A DNA stretch of 64,000 nt from assembly GCF_003143515.1 (NCBI RefSeq), contig NZ_CP029343.1:5518001-5582000 (forward strand), read 5' to 3'. Made by a program: the position numbers and the translations under genes. Under the pieces are notes generated by a model, which did not search any database, had not been told where the DNA came from, and was given only the letters and a program-made list of their open reading frames with translations. This document shows positions 53,890-62,886 of this stretch, one piece after another (the stretch's first letter is position 1; every line of letters begins with the position of its first letter). The stretch is from Massilia oculi (GTDB lineage Bacteria > Pseudomonadota > Gammaproteobacteria > Burkholderiales > Burkholderiaceae_D).

Positions 53890-54872
53890 ATCCATTCACG
53901 TTCGCCCGCGCCCTGGATGCGCAGGACGCCGTGCGCCAGGGCGCGGCGCAGGGCAGCCGCTATCTCGGCGGCGGCACCAACCTGGTCGACCTGATGCGCG
54001 AGACCATCGAACGGCCGGCGCAGCTGGTCGACGTCAGCGGCCTGTCGCAGCAGATCGAAGAACGCCCCGACGGTAGCCTGCTGGTCGGCGCCGCCGTCAA
54101 GAACACGGCGCTGGCCGAGCACCGCGCGGTGCGCGCCCGCTTTCCGCTGCTGGCGCGCGCCATCGCGTCCGGCGCCTCGGGCCAGATCCGCAATATGGCC
54201 ACCATGGCCGGCAACGTCCTGCAGCGCACCCGCTGCACCTATTTCTACGACCGCGACGGCGCCCACTGCAACAAGCGCAATCCGGGCGAGGGCTGCGACG
54301 CGCTCCAGGGCGTGCACCGCATGCATGCGGTACTGGGGGCCTCGAGCGCCTGCATCGCCACCCATCCGTCGGATATGTGCGTGGCGCTGGCCGCGCTCGA
54401 GGCCGTCGTCCATCTGCAGGGCATGGGCGGGACGCGCCAGGTGCCGTTCACCGACTTTCACTTGCTGCCCGAAGACCATCCCGAGCGCGAGACCGTCCTC
54501 CAGCCCGGCGAACTGATCACGGCGATCGAGATCCCGGCGCTGGCCTGCGGCGCCAACTCGACCTACCGCAAGGTGCGCGACCGCGCCAGCTATGCCTTCG
54601 CCCTGGTGTCGGTGGCGGCCGCGCTGGAGGTGCGGGACGGGATGGTCAGCGACGTGCGGCTGGCGCTGGGCGGCGTCGCGCACAAGCCGTGGCGCGCGGC
54701 GACGCTGGAGCAGATGCTGCGTGGCCAACCGGCCGATGCCATCCATTTCGAGGCCGCGGCGCGGGCCGAGATGGCCGATGCCAGGCCCTTGCGCGACAAC
54801 GCGTTCAAGATCCCGCTGGCCCAGCGCACGATGTTGGCCGTGCTCGACGGGCTGGCCACCGCGCATTCCTGA
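53886..54872 (+). CDS. paoB: Aldehyde dehydrogenase FAD subunit (PaoB-like)
   Basis: Protein of 328 aa. The N-terminal FAD domain has RYLGGGTNLVDLM and the molybdopterin-dehydrogenase FAD motif GQIRNMATMAGNVLQRTRC. An additional Cys cluster (RTRCTYFYDRDGAHCNKRNP and GEGCDA) matches the [4Fe-4S] insertion seen in PaoB-like subunits. The C-terminal half is the CO-dehydrogenase flavoprotein domain (STYRKVRDRASYAFALVSVA). It overlaps paoA's stop (ATGA) and is followed 10 bases later by the molybdenum subunit. Confidence 0.93.
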   Translation: MNPFTFARALDAQDAVRQGAAQGSRYLGGGTNLVDLMRETIERPAQLVDVSGLSQQIEERPDGSLLVGAAVKNTALAEHRAVRARFPLLARAIASGASGQIRNMATMAGNVLQRTRCTYFYDRDGAHCNKRNPGEGCDALQGVHRMHAVLGASSACIATHPSDMCVALAALEAVVHLQGMGGTRQVPFTDFHLLPEDHPERETVLQPGELITAIEIPALACGANSTYRKVRDRASYAFALVSVAAALEVRDGMVSDVRLALGGVAHKPWRAATLEQMLRGQPADAIHFEAAARAEMADARPLRDNAFKIPLAQRTMLAVLDGLATAHS

Positions 54873-54882
54873 GGAGGGGAAC

Positions 54883-57203
54883 ATGAAGATCGTGCAGAAC
54901 ATCCAGAAGGCCGGCCAGGTGATCATGCAGAAGGCGGTGGCGCTCGCACCGGACCGCTACGGAGCGAAAGGCAAGCCCGATCCCCTGACGTCGAGCGACG
55001 ATCCGCTGATCGGCGCGCCGGTATCGCGGCTGGACGGTCCCGTCAAGGTGACGGGGGCGGCCAGATATGCCGCCGAGTTCGCGCTGGACGGCATGGTGCA
55101 TGGGGCCGTCGTGTACAGCACCGTGGCGAAGGGGCGCATCGCCGCCATTGACGTCGCGAAGGCCGAGGCGGCGCCCGGCGTCGTGCTGGTGATGAGCCAC
55201 CTGAATGCGCCGAAGATGCAGCCGCCGCCGCTCCTGATGCGCGAGCCGCTGGGAGGCAGCGGCGATGCGCTGCCGGTATTCCAGGACGACCGGGTGCACT
55301 GGAACGGTCAGCCGGTGGCGCTGGTGCTGGCCGAGACCCGTGAGCAGGCCGATCACGCGGCGTCCCTGGTGCAGGTGCGCTACGACGCCGAGGACGGGGT
55401 GACCAGCATGGAAGCCGCGCGCGCGGCCGGGAGCCAGGTGGCCGAATTCATGGGCGCACCGCTGCAGAACGTCATCGGCGACGCCGAGGCCGCGCTGGCG
55501 TCGGCGGCGCAGCGGGTCGACCGGGTCTACCGCACCCCGCGCCAGAACCATCACGCGATCGAGCTGCATGCCGTGACGGTCGCATGGGAAGGCGACGTCC
55601 TGCGGGTCCACGACTCCACCCAGGGCGTCGTCAACGCCGCCTTCACGCTGGCCCAGGTGTTCGGCATCGCGCAGGAACAGGTGCGCGTGACGTCGCCCTT
55701 CGTCGGTGGCGGCTTCGGCGGCAAGCTGGTGTGGCGGCACCACCTGCTGGCCGCCGCCGCGTCGAAAGTGTCCGGCAGGCCGGTGCGCATCATGCTGTCG
55801 CGCGAAGGCGTGTGCCGCGCCGTCGGCGGGCGCACGACGACCGAGCAGCGGGTGGCCATCGGCGCCGACCGCGACGGCCGCTTTGTTTCCCTGATCCACA
55901 GCGGCGTGGCCGTGATGACCGAATACAATGCCATGCCCGAGCCTTTCATCCATAACGCGCGGGTCCTGTATGCGGCCCCCGCCATGAAGCTCGAGGTGCA
56001 CAAGGTGACCATGAATATGGTCGCGAACGTCCCGATGCGGGCGCCGGGAGAATCGGTCGGGTCGTTCGCCCTCGAAAGCGCGGTCGACGAGCTGGCCGAG
56101 CAGCTGGGCATCGACCCGATCGAGCTGCGCCGGCGCAACGAGCCGGTGCAGGACCCGACCGAAGCAACGCCGTTCTCGTCGCGCCACCTGATCGAGGCCT
56201 ATCGCGCCGGCGCCCAGGCCTTCGGCTGGCAGGAGCGGCACATGAAGCCCCGCATGCGGCAAGAGGGCGAATGGCTGGTCGGCCTGGGCTGCGCCACCGC
56301 GGTGTTTCCCTACTATCGGATGGAAGGCGGTGCGGCCCGCATCGTCCTCGCGCGCGACGGCCATGCGCGGGTGTCGGTCGGCGTGCACGAGATGGGCATG
56401 GGCACGGCCACCGCCCAGACCCAGCTGTGCGCGGTGCGCCTGGGTCTGCCGATGGAAAAGGTAAGCTTCGACTATGGCGACTCGGCGCTGCCGGGCGCGG
56501 TGCTGGCCGGCGGCTCGCAGCAGACGGCCGTGGTCGCGGCCGCGGTCAAGGCCGCCCACGCGGCGCTGTGCGCCGAGCTGCTCAAGCTGGCCGGTCGCGA
56601 TTCGCCGCTGGCAGGCTTGAAGCCCGAACAAGTGCGTTCGCGCGACGGCGGCCTGTGCAAGGCCGACGACGCCGAGCGCTGGGAGAGCTACGCCGACATC
56701 CTCGCGCGGGCCGGCCGCGACGAGGTGGAGGTGACGGCCAAGGCGCCGCCGTCGCAGGAAAGCGAGCACTGGTCGATGCATTCCTACGGCGCGATCTTCT
56801 GCGAGGCGCGGGTCAATGTCGTCACCGGCGAGCCGCGCGTGACGCGCCTGCTCGGTTCCTTCGATTGTGGCCGCATCCTCAACGCCAAGACCGCCGCCAG
56901 CCAGCTGCGGGGCGGGATGATCATGGGCCTGGGCGCGGCGCTGATGGAAGCGACGCATGTCGACGAGCGCAACGGGCGTGTGGTCAATGCCAGCCTGTCG
57001 GAATACCACGTGCCGGCCCATCTGGACGTGCCGGAGGTCGAGGTGATGTGGCTCGACATTCCCGATCCGCATGCGCCGGCCGGCATGCGCGGGTCGGCGA
57101 GATCGGCATCACCGGCACGATGGCCGCGATCGCCAACGCCATCTACAATGCCTGCGGCAAGCGGGTGCGGGAGTTGCCGATCACGCTCGACAAGCTGATG
57201 TGA
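54883..57203 (+). pseudogene. paoC: Aldehyde dehydrogenase molybdenum-binding subunit (PaoC-like), frameshifted near the C-terminus
   Basis: About 773 aa when corrected. GGAGGGGAAC precedes ATG 54883. It has the Ald_Xan_dh_C domains with molybdopterin-binding FVGGGFGGKLVW, GAPGESVGSFALES-type RAPGESVGSFALES, and GVHEMGMGTATAQTQLC. Near 57090 the frame breaks: AGMRG continues as SARSAS, but one extra G gives RGVGEIGITGTMAAIANAIY, which holds the catalytic Glu of the GxGE motif. Only the last 35 residues are affected. The rest of the operon is intact, so a one-base error in a GGG run is likely. Confidence 0.88.
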
Positions 57204-57216
57204 TCGGGCGGCGAGG

Positions 57217-57240
57217 GCGCCCCGGCAGCTTGCGGGGCGC
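57217..57240. terminator. Hairpin between convergent paoC and VWA genes
   Basis: Stem GCGCCCCG / CGGGGCGC with an 8-base loop, extended by weaker pairs, in the 46-base gap between convergent genes. It could act as a bidirectional terminator, although no T run follows. Confidence 0.5.
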
Positions 57241-57249
57241 TCCCGGCGC

Positions 57250-58625
57250 TTATTTGGAGATGCGCAGGATGGCCGAGGCCAGGCGCGAGAAGCAGGGCGT
57301 CAGGTCGGCGTCGGTGGCGGCGTAGCAGTACATGCCGACCGGCTGGTTGGCATTCTGGCAGCGCTTCGGTGCATCGACGGCGTTGGCCATGCATTTCAGC
57401 ACCATCTCGCCGGTATTGGCTGTATCGTGGGCGCCGGTCGACTTCAATGCCGCGCCCATGCCGAGGGTAAACACCACGATGCCCTGGTCACGTACATTCG
57501 AGGCGATCGCTTCGGCCAGGTTCCGCGAGGCGAGGTCGACGTTGCGCGAAAACAAAGCCGCGCTACTGATGTCGGCCGTCACTGCGCGCGGTAGGGTTGT
57601 CACGATGGGGAATTCACGCTTGGTGATGTCGTCGGGTTTGGCGCCGTCGTTATGGGCGTTATACCAGTCCGGCAGGCGGCGCGCCGTGTAGACGCCGTTG
57701 CGCAGCACCCTGCAGTTTTCCTTGACGATGACGTTGTCGCTGTCGTCGAGCTTGCTCAAGCCATACGTGGCGCCGGCAGAATCGATCGTGCCGGCGATGC
57801 TCTTGCCAAGCAGGTCCTTGCAGTCGCTGGTATTCGTGAAGGCCAGGAAGGTGCCCAGGGCCGTTGGTGCGCCATCCGAAAAGAACACGATCACGCGCAT
57901 CGTCGAGCGGTTGGCCAGTGGCACCAGGTTCAACTGCTCGCGCGCATTCCACATGCCTTCCACCGACGCGGTGCCACCCGTGAACGCGTAGCTATTGATC
58001 TTGGTAGTCATCAGCGTGCGGTTGAAGCCGCGGGCCGACAGGTTGAATGGGACGTCGGTCTCGGCGCCTGAGGCGAAATGCACGAGCGCCACGCGGTCCT
58101 GGGTAACGTTGAACTTGTTCAGGAAGCTCTTGGCCGAGTTGCGCACGGTCGTGGCCGAGGCGCTCAGCGAACCCGAGGTATCGATCACCAACGCCATGTC
58201 CAGGTCGTTGCGGATGGTCTGCGCCGCCGCCACCGGGTCAGCGACTCGAATCCTATCACCTGCATGATCGACACCGGCATCTTCGCGTCCGCTTCGACGT
58301 CGATGATCGCCTGGCCACCCTTGAAGGTCACGTTCGTGCTCAGGATCCTCGGCGCGGAAAGCAAATAATTGGTGGGAATATTGGCCGCGAAGAAATCGGC
58401 CGCCGCGGCGCGCGCGCTGGCGGTCTGCTCCGCCTGGTTGTTGCCGGTCGTAACGGCGCGGGCGCCGGCCAAAGCGGCCGAGTCGACCGCCGCATTCAAA
58501 CGTGCCTTGATGAGGTAAGCCAGCCCGGCATCGATGGTCAGGCCAACCACGCCGAGGAGGACGAGCATGGCGATCGCCACCATGATGGCGACGACGCCGC
58601 GCTGCCGGTGAAGAGTAGGACGCAT
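57250..58625 (-). pseudogene. TadG-like pilus protein with VWA domain (single frameshift)
   Basis: About 458 aa when corrected. The N-terminus RGVVAIMVAIAMLVLLGVVG is the TadG-type anchor, followed by a periplasmic Flp/TadG region. A von Willebrand A domain begins with the MIDAS motif VIDTSGSLSAS and continues to SVEGMWNAREQLN and VIVFFSDGAPT. The frame breaks near 58237-58242: GFESLTRW instead of a reading GFESLTPVAAAQTIRND, which one extra C restores. It is the last of three minus-strand Tad genes. The start at 58625 follows the preceding stop by one base. Confidence 0.83.
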
Positions 58626-58626
58626 A

Positions 58627-59274
58627 TCAGAACACACTCATGGAATACAGGTCGGGCCCGAAGGTGGGCAGGGCATCCTTGCGGAAGGTAAACGCGCTCA
58701 CCAGCATGTCGAATTTATAGAAGGTCTCGACCACGTAGACGATCTCTCCATCGTCGAGCTTGCCCGTCAACACGGCCACGGCGGGCCGCGACGTGCTGCT
58801 GATGCTGGAGCACTTGCCGGCGCTGCTCCACGAGCCGCAGGCATAGATCCGGCTGACCGGCTGATAGGCGGTCCGGCGGGCGCCGAGGTTGCGTGCGGCG
58901 TCGTCCCAGCGGTACTGGTCCAGCACGACGCTGCGCGTCCCGCCCGTGCCCGTCACGCCCATCACGCGCGTGATGTACAGCATGCCCTGCTGGTTGACGT
59001 TCAGCGGCGGCGCGCTTGCCATCACGGCATAGATGACGTCCTGGGCGCCGTCATCGAGATCGGTGCCGCCGCGCGCGACCAGGTTGGCACCCTCGCGCGC
59101 GATATTGGTCATGATGATGTTCGCCTGCAGGGCCCGGGCGCCGTCGATGGCGCACAGCGCCAGGATCACCAGCATGGGCAGCAGTAGGGCGAGCTCGACT
59201 GCCGCAACGCCGCGCTCGGATTTGCGGAATTTCGGTACAGTCATAACGAATTTGCGCGTTCTAAATTGCGTCAT
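58627..59274 (-). CDS. TadE-family pilus pseudopilin (cluster 2, gene 2)
   Basis: Protein of 215 aa. The start at 59274 overlaps the previous TGA (ATGA); ATG 59244 is an alternative giving a shorter leader (MTVPKFRKSERG). The processing motif SERGVAAVELALLLPMLVIL precedes the membrane helix, with Glu at the position required by Flp-type peptidases. The periplasmic domain has one Cys pair (IYACGSWSSAGKC). It would be processed by the TadV-like peptidase encoded at 62887. Confidence 0.87.
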   Translation of the reverse strand: MTQFRTRKFVMTVPKFRKSERGVAAVELALLLPMLVILALCAIDGARALQANIIMTNIAREGANLVARGGTDLDDGAQDVIYAVMASAPPLNVNQQGMLYITRVMGVTGTGGTRSVVLDQYRWDDAARNLGARRTAYQPVSRIYACGSWSSAGKCSSISSTSRPAVAVLTGKLDDGEIVYVVETFYKFDMLVSAFTFRKDALPTFGPDLYSMSVF

Positions 59275-59705
59275 GGAAATATCTCGTTCCGCATCGTGGC
59301 CGCGACGGTGAAGCGATAGACGCCGTTGGTGAAAAAGCTCGACAGGATCGGTGTGGTCACCGGCCAGCTGCAGTCGAGCTGGATCACGAGGATATCGCCG
59401 GGTGCGCCAAACATGCCCTTGCTGTAAGTCGCGTATTTGGTGCCATTGACCGAGACCTGGGGCGAGGTGCGCTCGAACACCCCCATCGCGTTGTCGCGGA
59501 TCCTGGCGATGACGACATTGGGATCGGCAGTCTGGCCCGTAATGGCGTAGCGGCCGCCTTCGCGCACCGCATATTGCATGGTCAGGGTCGCGAAGAACAT
59601 CATGCTCAGTTCGATGATCGCGACCAGGACCAGCAGGAACACCGGTGCGATGATCGCCATCTCGACGATTGTGGCGCCGGATTGACGTCGGGGAAGAGAA
59701 TACAT
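59271..59705 (-). CDS. TadE-family pilus pseudopilin (cluster 2, gene 1)
   Basis: Protein of 144 aa from ATG 59705 (ATG 59744 is in frame upstream). It has RRQSGATIVEMAIIAPVFLL, the Gly/Glu processing motif and helix. The remainder is a small periplasmic domain containing YAVREGGRYAITGQTADPN, a motif common in TadE proteins. It is first in the minus-strand Tad set and divergent from the histidine-kinase gene. Confidence 0.87.
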   Translation of the reverse strand: MYSLPRRQSGATIVEMAIIAPVFLLVLVAIIELSMMFFATLTMQYAVREGGRYAITGQTADPNVVIARIRDNAMGVFERTSPQVSVNGTKYATYSKGMFGAPGDILVIQLDCSWPVTTPILSSFFTNGVYRFTVAATMRNEIFP

Positions 59706-59834
59706 CGTAATCCAGGAAATTTTACGGAAAGTATGACTTGGCATGCGGTAAGCTTCGGGTGATTCTACAGGGCAAAAATCATTTCCCGCATCGCTTTTAG
59801 AAAGGATTCAACGCCCCTGTCGGCGCCGCACAAC

Positions 59835-61556
59835 ATGAATTGGCTAGCTAGCATCGTCCCTTCCTTCCTACGTTCACCGGTCCGCGCGCGCGCGGGCCAG
59901 TCAAATGCCGAGCAGCGCGTGGCTTCCGCCGACGCCGAGGTGTGGATGGTGTTCGGCATGCGCGTGCTGCTGGCCGTGTCGGCGCTGCTCACCCTGTACA
60001 TCGGGCCGGGCGGCGTGACGGTGCCGGGCGAATGGACCTGGGCCGTGTTCGCGGCCTATGTCCTGCACAGCCTGACCCTGCTGGCGATCGCCGGCTACCG
60101 CGCCGGCTTTTCGCACGGTCCCCTGGTGTACTGGATCGACATCGCCTGGTATGGCCTGATCGTCTGGGCGAGCGGCGGCAGCGCGAGTCCCTTCTTCTCG
60201 TTCTTCTTCTTCGCCATCCTGGCCGCCTCGTTCCGCCACGGCTTCGACGCTGGCGCCAAGCTCACCCTCGGTTCGGTCGGCGTGGTGGCGCTATCGGTGC
60301 TGGCTGCGCAGGGTCTGGCGTCGCTGCATATCCTGTTGTTGCGCGCGACCTTCGTGCTGGCGCTCGGCTATATGGTCGCGTTCTGGGGCGGGCTGGCGGT
60401 CGACCAGCGCCGCCGCCTGGCGCTGCTGCGCGACGTCAGCCGCCTGTCCAATCCGCGCTTCGGCGTCCAGCACACCCTGGATTCGCTGATGGTAAAGATC
60501 CTGCGCTTCTATGGCGGCGACAGCTGCGTGCTGCTGATGCAGGACAGCCATGAGCGCTGGGTCATGAGCACCGCCCACCATCCGAAGAGCGGGCGTGCGA
60601 TCAGCCGCAGCCGGCCGGATGCGGCCGATATCGAGCCGCTGCTCGGGCTCCAGGATGGCGCCACCCTGTTCCAGGCGCCGCCGCGCCACTTCGGCCTGTT
60701 CGTGCTGGGTCGCGCCACGGCGCTGCACCAGGGCAAGGACAGGCGCGACTGGCTCAAGGCCGACCCCGGCGCCTGCGGCCACGTCGCCGACCTGCTCGAC
60801 GCCGGGGGCTATGTCAGCACCTCGCTGCCGCTGCGCAAGGGCAGCGGCCGCATCGTCGTCACCGGCTCCCGGCTCAAGCGCAGCGACGCCAGTTTCCTGA
60901 AACATATCGTGCAGCAGGCCTTCCCGGTCATCGAAACCATCGACCTGCTCGACCGCCTGGCGTCGGAAGCGGCCTTCCGCGAGCGCCAGACGATCGCCCG
61001 CGACTTGCACGACAGCACGATTCAGCCGTATATTGGCCTGCGCCACGCGGTAGCCGCGATCCGCAACCAGGCCGGGGATGACAGTCCGGTCGCGCCCGAG
61101 CTCGACCGCCTGATGGCCATGTGCTCGGGCGTAATCGGCGACATGCGCGACTTCGCCCAGCGTTTTCGCAGCGGGCGCCAGGAAGAACCGGAGCTGCTCA
61201 TCGCGCTGCGGCGCCAGCTGCACCAGGTCGAGACCTTTTATGGCCTTGACGTGATGCTGGAAATGCATGCTGGCAGCGCCATCAACGACCGCATGGCGGC
61301 CGAGGTGTTCCAGATCGTCACTGAGGGCATCAGCAATATTTGCAAGCATACGCGGGCGCGCACGGCCGGCGTGGTGGTCGAAGAAGAGGGCGGCACGCTC
61401 GCCATCGATATTTTCAACCCCGCGGCCGTGGCCGGGCAGGCCGCGGCGCCGTTCTTGCCACGCTCGATCGCGGAGCGGGTTCAGGGCCTGGGAGGCAAGC
61501 TGGAGGTCGAGGCCGACGGCCGCCAGACCCTGCTGCGCATTCGTATTCCGATCTGA
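59835..61556 (+). CDS. Membrane sensor histidine kinase (NarX-like, HisKA_3)
   Basis: Protein of 573 aa. Five or six N-terminal membrane helices (about 35-190) include an aromatic run SPFFSFFFFAIL. A GAF-like sensor region follows (about 210-370). The kinase core has the HisKA_3 motif ERQTIARDLHDSTIQPYIGL with phospho-acceptor His392, and the ATPase N-box EGISNICKHTRA. The ATPase domain is somewhat degenerate: the usual DNGxG glycine box is replaced by DIFNPAAVAG. It is co-directional with the response-regulator gene 24 bases downstream and probably controls the neighbouring Flp/Tad genes. Confidence 0.9.
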   Translation: MNWLASIVPSFLRSPVRARAGQSNAEQRVASADAEVWMVFGMRVLLAVSALLTLYIGPGGVTVPGEWTWAVFAAYVLHSLTLLAIAGYRAGFSHGPLVYWIDIAWYGLIVWASGGSASPFFSFFFFAILAASFRHGFDAGAKLTLGSVGVVALSVLAAQGLASLHILLLRATFVLALGYMVAFWGGLAVDQRRRLALLRDVSRLSNPRFGVQHTLDSLMVKILRFYGGDSCVLLMQDSHERWVMSTAHHPKSGRAISRSRPDAADIEPLLGLQDGATLFQAPPRHFGLFVLGRATALHQGKDRRDWLKADPGACGHVADLLDAGGYVSTSLPLRKGSGRIVVTGSRLKRSDASFLKHIVQQAFPVIETIDLLDRLASEAAFRERQTIARDLHDSTIQPYIGLRHAVAAIRNQAGDDSPVAPELDRLMAMCSGVIGDMRDFAQRFRSGRQEEPELLIALRRQLHQVETFYGLDVMLEMHAGSAINDRMAAEVFQIVTEGISNICKHTRARTAGVVVEEEGGTLAIDIFNPAAVAGQAAAPFLPRSIAERVQGLGGKLEVEADGRQTLLRIRIPI

Positions 61557-61580
61557 ACACCCGACGTTTCAAGGAAAAAC

Positions 61581-62234
61581 ATGACCATTCGTATCCTGCT
61601 GGTCGACGACCATAAAACCATGTTGTGGGGCCTCGAGCGCCTGATCCAGGCCGAGGGCGATGCCTTCCAGCTGGTCGGCAGCGCCAGCGACGGCATCGAG
61701 GCCAGGGCCTTGTGCGCCGAGTTCAGCCCCGACATCGTGCTGCTCGACCTCGACCTCAGAGGCAGCAGCTCGATCGATTTCATTCCGGCGTTGCTGCAGA
61801 ACGGCACCAGCAAGGTCGTCATCCTGAGCGCCAACCGCGACCAGGCGACGCTGGCGGCGGCGGTCAAGGCCGGCGCCCGCGGGGTAGTCAGCAAGGAGGC
61901 GCCGACCGACGATGTGCTGGCGGCCGTACGCAAGGTGCATGGCGGCGAGCTATGGCTCGACCAGACGCTGATGCAGGTCTTGCTGGGACAGCTGGTAGCC
62001 CCAAGCCCGAAGGCCGACCCGGAGGCCCAGCGCATCGCCTCGCTGACGGCGCGCGAACGCGAGGTGATCGGCATGATCGTGCAGGGCAAGGGCGCCCTGA
62101 ACAAGGACCTGGCCGAACGCGCTTTCATCTCGGAGCGCACGCTGCGTAATCATCTGACCACGATCTACCAGAAGCTCGACGTGGCGAATCGCCTCGAGCT
62201 GTACGTCTACGCTACAAAGCACGGTCTGTCCTGA
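61581..62234 (+). CDS. NarL/LuxR-type response regulator
   Basis: Protein of 217 aa. The receiver domain has acidic Asp9/Asp10 (LLVDDHKTM), phospho-acceptor Asp56 (IVLLDLDLRG), switch Ser in VILSANRDQ and Lys in VVSKEAPTDD. The LuxR-type HTH (about 148-212) includes LTAREREVIGMIVQGKGALN and the recognition helix SERTLRNHLTTIYQKLDVAN. It partners the upstream kinase. A 22-bp palindrome 65 bases after its stop, ahead of the Flp locus, is a plausible binding site. Confidence 0.92.
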   Translation: MTIRILLVDDHKTMLWGLERLIQAEGDAFQLVGSASDGIEARALCAEFSPDIVLLDLDLRGSSSIDFIPALLQNGTSKVVILSANRDQATLAAAVKAGARGVVSKEAPTDDVLAAVRKVHGGELWLDQTLMQVLLGQLVAPSPKADPEAQRIASLTAREREVIGMIVQGKGALNKDLAERAFISERTLRNHLTTIYQKLDVANRLELYVYATKHGLS

Positions 62235-62298
62235 CCGTCACTCCGCCGGTTCCCTCCCGGACCGCGGCATCCCCCTTGTCATCCCCCTCCCACACGGC

Positions 62299-62320
62299 GT
62301 CTAGGACATATGTCCTAGAC
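62299..62320. promoter_or_regulatory. 22-bp perfect palindrome ahead of the flp operon
   Basis: GTCTAGGACAT followed directly by its exact reverse complement. It lies about 150 bases upstream of the first gene of the pilus operon. Its symmetry and length fit a dimeric NarL/LuxR-type regulator site, most simply that of the response regulator at 61581. Confidence 0.7.
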
Positions 62321-62363
62321 CGCCACGGCAAGAAGTCCCCCTCAAAAAGGTAGTTTTGACGGA

Positions 62364-62379
62364 TGGCAACGAAAGTGCC
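62364..62379 (+). promoter_or_regulatory. Sigma-54-like promoter element before the flp operon
   Basis: TGGCAACGAAAGTGCC keeps the -24 GG and -12 GC dinucleotides exactly ten bases apart, as in TGGCAC-N5-TTGC. Some flanking positions deviate. A -10-like TATGAT (62386-62391) follows, but the nearest -35-like TTGACG is 24 bases away. Confidence 0.35.
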
Positions 62380-62450
62380 GATCCGTATGATTCAACTCAT
62401 GCGCTGCGTTTCGTTTCATGCGGAACGGCGGCAAGAGGACAGGAGCGAAT

Positions 62451-62585
62451 GTGTACGACAAGGAAGATAACCCGGAGCAGCATTACGAAAGAAGCGGCAA
62501 CCCGGCGATGTCGTACCTGGTCCTGAGCGTCCTGCTCGCAGTCGTCTGCTTCATTGCGGCATTGGCCGTGTGGACGAGCGCATAA
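62451..62585 (+). CDS. Small membrane protein (44 aa) of the pilus operon
   Basis: Starts with GTG 62451, preceded by AGGAG at 62441-62445. The first 19 residues are hydrophilic (YDKEDNPEQHYERSGNP). Residues about 20-42 form one membrane helix (AMSYLVLSVLLAVVCFIAAL). No family is recognised. It is the first gene of the flp operon, ending 36 bases before the pilin gene. The size and TM suggest a regulatory or accessory membrane peptide, but this is not proven. Confidence 0.7.
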   Translation: MYDKEDNPEQHYERSGNPAMSYLVLSVLLAVVCFIAALAVWTSA

Positions 62586-62621
62586 AAGCCCAACTCATTC
62601 ATATCACTGAAAGGAACTACC

Positions 62622-62804
62622 ATGAACTTCATCGCCAACCTGATCAAAGAAGAAGACGGCGTCACCGCGATCGAGTACGCACTGATCGCCTCGCTGATCG
62701 CCGGCGTCATCATTGCCGCAGTCAGCCTGCTGGGTGGCAACATCAGCACCCTGTTCAATACCCTGGCGGACCGCATTAAGGCCAAGACCCCGACCACCGC
62801 TTAA
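62622..62804 (+). CDS. flp: Flp/type IVb pilin
   Basis: Protein of 60 aa, the usual pilin size, from ATG 62622 with AAAGGAAC upstream. The short leader MNFIANLIKEEDG ends at the prepilin cleavage site before VTAIEYALIASLIAGVIIAA, the conserved hydrophobic polymerisation helix with Glu at +5. The tail is short and hydrophilic (ADRIKAKTPTTA). It is the major subunit of Flp pili used for surface attachment. The peptidase TadV is encoded just downstream. Confidence 0.95.
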   Translation: MNFIANLIKEEDGVTAIEYALIASLIAGVIIAAVSLLGGNISTLFNTLADRIKAKTPTTA

Positions 62805-62839
62805 TACCTGGCGCTACGGCCGCCCTCGGGTGACCACTG

Positions 62840-62872
62840 TCCGGCACTAGATTTTCGTGCCGGATTTTTTTT
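62840..62872 (+). terminator. Intrinsic terminator after flp
   Basis: Stem TCCGGCAC / GTGCCGGA (62840-62847, 62857-62864) followed by a run of T to 62872. Between pilin and peptidase genes, it would make pilin mRNA more abundant than the downstream assembly genes, a common arrangement. Confidence 0.85.
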
Positions 62873-62886
62873 GACCGGAGCCCAAC

